This document shows positions 60,449 through 64,000 of a DNA stretch of 64,000 nucleotides, in pieces. The notes under the pieces were generated by a model. It was not told where the DNA came from and did not search any database. It saw only the letters and a list, made by a program, of their open reading frames with translations. This DNA comes from Spirosoma arboris (lineage in GTDB: Bacteria; Bacteroidota; Bacteroidia; Cytophagales; Spirosomataceae), in NCBI RefSeq assembly GCF_009754945.1, contig NZ_WPIN01000001.1:620001-684000 (forward strand), written 5' to 3'. Each line of letters begins with the position of its first letter. Position 1 is the first letter of the stretch. The position numbers and the translations under genes are program-made.

Positions 60449-60550
60449 TCAATAGTAGTTGGTAGTTGATTACGACCAACACACTACACTTGACCACTCC
60501 TAACCACTCTGACTACTATTAACCATCTCTGACTACCCTTGACCATTTCC
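60415..60550. repeat. Long imperfect palindrome of GTAGTCA/GGTCA units
   Basis: The left arm begins ATGGTCAAGAGGTAGTCAAA near 60415 and the right arm's complement reads ATGGTCAAGGGTAGTCAGAG near 60550. Both contain tandem GTAGTCA and GGTCA half-units. It overlaps the 3' end of the DinB-fold gene and fills the convergent space before the outer-membrane protein gene. Confidence 0.78.
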
Positions 60551-60554
60551 CAAC

Positions 60555-61250
60555 TTACCGGGCGAGCTTCAGCCCCCGATTGCCTACTTTACCAAAGTAA
60601 TAATTGACCCCAAATTTCAGGCGACCACCTTTACCCCGGCTAACGGTTGGGTCAATCTTATTGTAAAAACTGCTTTCGTATGAGATCTCAGCACCAAGTC
60701 GGTGTAAAATCCAGGCCATAACGCCCAGTTCAAGGCCTACGCTGGTATATTTAGATTTGGCATCGGCCGGGATAGATTCTGAAAATTCGCGTCCGCTGTT
60801 TATACTAGCCCCTACAAAACTGCTGATTCTCGTCCGAAAAGGGTAATACCGGGCAAATGCACCGACCTGATGAGCGTGATACTTATTACCCACAAGCCGG
60901 TCGGCATCATAACGTAAACCCGCTGCAAAACCAGGTTGAAAGAAATACCCAAGGCGCGTATTCACATCGAAGTAAACCTGCCCATTCGTTGCGCCAAACC
61001 CAATCCCTCCTCCAAGAAAAACGTTTCCTGGATCGAACCAGCTTAACTGGTGGGTTTCCTGATAACTGAGCGATTTATCGATTTCGTCCTCTAGTTTATC
61101 ACTTGCCTGAGTGGCCGTTTGACGCATATTCTGTTTCGTGCGTTCGTTGATGAGCGGTTGCGAACGGTCTGTTGAGTCAGATCGATTCTGAGCCAGACCA
61201 GCTATCGACAAACTTGTCGATACTACTATGAGGGTAAGTAATTTTTTCAT
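60555..61250 (-). CDS. Putative outer-membrane beta-barrel protein
   Basis: A 231-residue secreted protein, signal peptide ending SIAGLAQ. After a polar linker (RSDSTDRSQPLINERTKQNM) the last 160 residues alternate in short amphipathic strands: NVFLGGGIGFGATNGQVYFD, TRLGYFFQPGFAAGLRY, SFVGASINSGREF and GGRLKFGVNYYFGKV. They end in an aromatic strand typical of outer-membrane porin-like barrels of Bacteroidota. No substrate can be named. It is a single-gene unit on the minus strand, convergent with the DinB-fold gene. Confidence 0.75.
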   Translation of the reverse strand: MKKLLTLIVVSTSLSIAGLAQNRSDSTDRSQPLINERTKQNMRQTATQASDKLEDEIDKSLSYQETHQLSWFDPGNVFLGGGIGFGATNGQVYFDVNTRLGYFFQPGFAAGLRYDADRLVGNKYHAHQVGAFARYYPFRTRISSFVGASINSGREFSESIPADAKSKYTSVGLELGVMAWILHRLGAEISYESSFYNKIDPTVSRGKGGRLKFGVNYYFGKVGNRGLKLAR

Positions 61251-61376
61251 CGTCGTTGAGTTGAGCGTATATTAAATACTTGCCCTATTAACCACGAATG
61301 AAGCATAAGGTTTGTTGATGGAATACGTCTATACAGATTCCTGTCGTATATTTTAGCCTATTATTCGCTCTGCCCT

Positions 61377-62015
61377 ATGCCTGTCCGAATCGTTGTAGCC
61401 GATGATCATCCGGTAGTACTCGATGGTATTCGATTGATGCTCGATGGCATTGATGGCTATGTATTGGTTGGTGTCGCAACCTCTCTCAAAGAAATCATTT
61501 CAGTTTGCACAACGGCATTGCCAGATGTATTGATTCTCGATTTGAATATCGACGGCAAAAACAGCCTTGATCTCATTCCCGACTTATTGCTGCGTCACCC
61601 TGATCTAAAAATCATTGTTTTCTCCGCCTATCAATCTACAGTATTGCTCAAAAAAGGATTGGAGGTTGGTATTAAAGGCTATCTGTTAAAAGACGCATCC
61701 AAACCCGAATGGATAGACGCGTTGACAACGGTAGGAAAAGGCAATATATACCTGAGCAAATACGTCAAAACCAGTGTTATCCCACTCGATGAGTTCGCCG
61801 ATGTAGTTGATTTTGCACAGATCGCTGCACTATCTGAACAGGAAAAAAAGATTATTCACCTAACAGCTCAGGGGCTTACTGAACAGGAACTGGCCGAGAC
61901 GTTGTTTATCAGTAAACATACGGTGCATACCCATAAGAAAAATATCTTCAGAAAGCTGCATTTGCACACCAATGCCGATCTGATGAAGTTTGCCTACGAA
62001 AACAATTTGGTATAA
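61377..62015 (+). CDS. LuxR/NarL-family response regulator
   Basis: A 212-residue two-component regulator. The receiver domain has the acidic pocket Asp9-Asp10 in VVADDHPVV, the phosphoacceptor Asp55 in VLILDLNIDG, and Lys105 in GYLLKDASKP. The C-terminal LuxR helix-turn-helix is LSEQEKKIIHLTAQGLTEQE with LFISKHTVHTHKKNIFRKL. It presumably controls genes in response to the histidine kinase encoded convergently at 61994-63913; the two stop codons overlap by 22 bases. Targets are not visible from the sequence. Confidence 0.95.
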   Translation: MPVRIVVADDHPVVLDGIRLMLDGIDGYVLVGVATSLKEIISVCTTALPDVLILDLNIDGKNSLDLIPDLLLRHPDLKIIVFSAYQSTVLLKKGLEVGIKGYLLKDASKPEWIDALTTVGKGNIYLSKYVKTSVIPLDEFADVVDFAQIAALSEQEKKIIHLTAQGLTEQELAETLFISKHTVHTHKKNIFRKLHLHTNADLMKFAYENNLV

Positions 62016-63913
62016 ATCGGTATCTCTACTGTATGCTTCACCCCCTTAGGCAAAGGAGTTACCATAAAGCGACCATTGAGCAGCTGGACTCGGGCTTCGA
62101 TATTTTGCAGACCAATGCCCGCCCTACTTTCTTGAAATGCATAACCTATTCCATCGTCTGAAACAGTTAACACGAGTGCACGACCTGACTGAGTAAGCTG
62201 TACCATAACTCGTTGAGACTGCGCATGTCTGGTGGCGTTGTTGAGTAGTTCCAGCGCAATTTGGTAGATTGTCTGCGTAACCAAAGGTTGAAGGTCTTCA
62301 TTAGGCAGGCTATCCGATTCAAATGTCAGAGTTAGAGCGGGATGGCTGTCTTGTATATCCTGAACAAGCTCTTGTAAGGCGCCTATTAACCCATACCGCT
62401 CTAACAAAACAGGCGACAGTGCGTGCGAAAACTGCCGAACATCCTGTCCTACTTCACCCAGGGCTTCTACCAAATAGTCTGCTTCGGCCTGCTGACCATT
62501 CAACTTTTCGGCCAGTATGGAAAGTCGCAAACGAATATTGCCCAGAGCCAGGCTGATACCGTCGTGGAGCTCCTGCGAAAGTCGTTTTCGTTCAATAATT
62601 TGCCCTTCCAGTAACTGAATTCCATTACGTTGGCGCTGTTCGGCTAGTTCGGCTGAGATTTGTGCGTTTTGCAGATAGATATTTTTGAATCGATTAGCCA
62701 GAAGGAATGATAAGATAATGGTATCGAATGCATTGGCAACCAACGGTAAGTTCTGTGTGATATCGTTATCGGGTAAGTACCCCGCATGGACTAACGTGAT
62801 GGACATCCCGGAGAGTAGCATCATCAGATACCCAATGGCAGCCCAAAGACCTTCTGGCAGCCGGGTTTTAGCATAGATGAATAAACCGATAAAGACCACC
62901 GACGAAAGGCAGATGGTCGCGACAAGATGCGTAGCAATCATGAAGCGAAGCAACCATTCTCCGCTGTAGTACACTGGGTTGTACCAATAGTTTTTGAACA
63001 GCCCGAGCGCTGGATTATGCGACCAGAGGATAATGAGCAGCGTGGCCAGAATGCCAATAACCACTTGGGTATATCGATAAACAAACGGATACGATTGCTT
63101 CAGGCGAAAGAAATTCTGAATAAATAGCAGGGATGAAATATAGATCAGGATCGTACTACTGGGTCGGGCGGCACTCGTCCACCAGGTAGCATAAGGCCAT
63201 AAAAACGCAAAGCCAAAGCCTGTGTGTGCTGTCAGAAATACCCATACCCAGATCGTGTACGAAAAGTAATACAGCGTGAGCCGAAGTCGGAAGAAAAGCA
63301 GGGCCAATAAACTAACTGCGCAGTATAAACCACCAATACCCAACATCAGGCCAACAAACAAGTAGAGCTTGTAGTCGTTGGTTGAAAAGTAGTCCTTATC
63401 CCACAACCGGAGTGGAATCTGTATCTGTTCGCCGTGTTTATCGACCCATAGATAACCCGTGATGGTTTGGTGGGCTGCCACGGTTATTGGAAACAAAAAG
63501 TGCGGGTGATTGATCGGCCGTTGGTGAAACGGAAAATGGTCGCCAGTGAGCATACTGGTTTTCAGACGACCCTGACTCAGTGTGAACAGCCTGAGTTTGT
63601 TGATATGTGGATTCTCGACTTCCAGCAACAACTCTTTCTGAACTGAGTCGGGGTTGTGCAACCGGAACCGAACCCAGTAGAAACTATCTGAGAAACCCAG
63701 ATTGATAGATGGGCCTGTATAGGCGGTAAAGGGCTTATCGATGACCTCACGAATCGTTAACCGTTTCGCTAAATCTTCCAGCAATTGGGTTTGTCGGCTC
63801 AGGACTGCTTCATGGAAATGATTACCCACCTCCACGGGCACCTGCGCGTAAACAGGTAAAAGGATGACAGCCAGGGCTACACATCCTACTCCTCTTCGAA
63901 AAAGCCGTTTCAT
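61994..63913 (-). CDS. 7TM-DISM sensor histidine kinase
   Basis: A 639-residue membrane sensor. Signal peptide near VALAVILLPVYAQ; an extracellular beta-sandwich 7TMR-DISMED2 domain (about 30-170, with SFYWVRFRLHNPDS); seven transmembrane helices (about 180-405); a coiled linker; then HisKA_3 with phosphoacceptor His450 in RKRLSQELHDGISLALG. The ATPase has the N box ELLNNATRHA and G1 box DDGIGYAF. The extracellular domain suggests sensing of a small carbohydrate-like ligand. It is the partner of the convergent response regulator and probably phosphorylates it. Confidence 0.93.
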   Translation of the reverse strand: MKRLFRRGVGCVALAVILLPVYAQVPVEVGNHFHEAVLSRQTQLLEDLAKRLTIREVIDKPFTAYTGPSINLGFSDSFYWVRFRLHNPDSVQKELLLEVENPHINKLRLFTLSQGRLKTSMLTGDHFPFHQRPINHPHFLFPITVAAHQTITGYLWVDKHGEQIQIPLRLWDKDYFSTNDYKLYLFVGLMLGIGGLYCAVSLLALLFFRLRLTLYYFSYTIWVWVFLTAHTGFGFAFLWPYATWWTSAARPSSTILIYISSLLFIQNFFRLKQSYPFVYRYTQVVIGILATLLIILWSHNPALGLFKNYWYNPVYYSGEWLLRFMIATHLVATICLSSVVFIGLFIYAKTRLPEGLWAAIGYLMMLLSGMSITLVHAGYLPDNDITQNLPLVANAFDTIILSFLLANRFKNIYLQNAQISAELAEQRQRNGIQLLEGQIIERKRLSQELHDGISLALGNIRLRLSILAEKLNGQQAEADYLVEALGEVGQDVRQFSHALSPVLLERYGLIGALQELVQDIQDSHPALTLTFESDSLPNEDLQPLVTQTIYQIALELLNNATRHAQSQRVMVQLTQSGRALVLTVSDDGIGYAFQESRAGIGLQNIEARVQLLNGRFMVTPLPKGVKHTVEIPIYTKLFS

Positions 63914-63944
63914 TGTTTAGGAATATTCGGGGTAAGTTACAAAA

Positions 63945-63979
63945 AATACCCTCCTGAGGGTATTGAGCGAAGGGTATTT
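63945..63979. promoter_or_regulatory. Candidate operator for the histidine kinase gene
   Basis: AATACCCTC (63945-63953) and GAGGGTATT (63956-63964) form a 9-bp dyad with a 2-base centre, and AGGGTATTT follows at about 63971-63979 as a third half-site. The short centre favours a DNA-bound dimer over a hairpin. It lies 32-66 bases before the kinase start and could be the response regulator's own site. Confidence 0.45.
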
Positions 63980-64000
63980 AACTGCCTAATTTTCAGCCTC

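Overview
The window looks like chromosomal DNA of a plant-sugar-degrading member of the Bacteroidota, most likely order Cytophagales and perhaps close to Spirosoma. The support is a Bacteroidota-type promoter (TTG, 20 nt, TAnnTTTG), a Nudix-type AraR regulator, a SusB-like GH97, DUF4920 and 7TM-DISM proteins, mixed base composition, and many long palindromic intergenic repeats. The genus is inference; no rRNA gene is present.

Layout. (1) 58-4521: hexuronate operon uxaC-kdgK-eda-exuT, then fbp and a GH97 alpha-glucosidase. (2) 8006-19871: a lipoprotein, an OsmC protein, a secreted pectate lyase and pectinesterase, and an arabinose block araR-araB-araA-GH51-araD-galM. (3) 19844-26501, minus strand: an AT-richer five-gene operon resembling a conflict (defence or programmed death) system: NDT-like/TPR protein, small beta-rich protein, CHAT protease, second NDT-like/TPR protein, TIR-domain protein. 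(4) 26762-40338: a methyltransferase, a GH28 polygalacturonase, three tandem alpha/beta-hydrolase esterases plus a type-B carboxylesterase, a GH3, a sugar-isomerase-like TIM barrel and a GH42. (5) 40457-44300: housekeeping genes folA, chbG-like, fmt, greA and a HIT gene, with a promoter-to-terminator unit between fmt and greA that looks like an undescribed small RNA or attenuated leader. (6) 44472-49021, minus strand: a ComEC-like metallo-beta-lactamase protein, a gluzincin peptidase and a membrane protein of unknown role. (7) 49177-56977: a second hexuronate set, uxaB-kdgK2-exuT2 divergent from uxuA-uxaC2-hydrolase. (8) 57021-63913: an amidohydrolase, small envelope proteins, a DUF559 nuclease gene bracketed by inverted repeats, a DinB-fold protein, a putative outer-membrane protein and a convergent response regulator/histidine kinase pair.

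How the genes fit together. Secreted pectate lyase, pectinesterase, GH28, esterases, GH51, GH42, GH3 and GH97 would release galacturonate, glucuronate, arabinose, galactose and glucose from pectin-like material. Two ExuT-type carriers import hexuronates. UxaC, UxaB, UxuA, KdgK and Eda turn them into pyruvate and glyceraldehyde 3-phosphate; altronate dehydratase (uxaA) and any SusC/SusD pair are absent from the window. AraBAD feeds arabinose into the pentose phosphate pathway, and Fbp supports gluconeogenesis from these products.

The most novel-looking parts are the NDT/TPR-CHAT-beta-rich-TIR operon, the fmt-greA RNA candidate, the DUF559 gene bracketed by inverted repeats, and the peptidase/MBL island. 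All domain calls were made by reading motifs; no database search was run.
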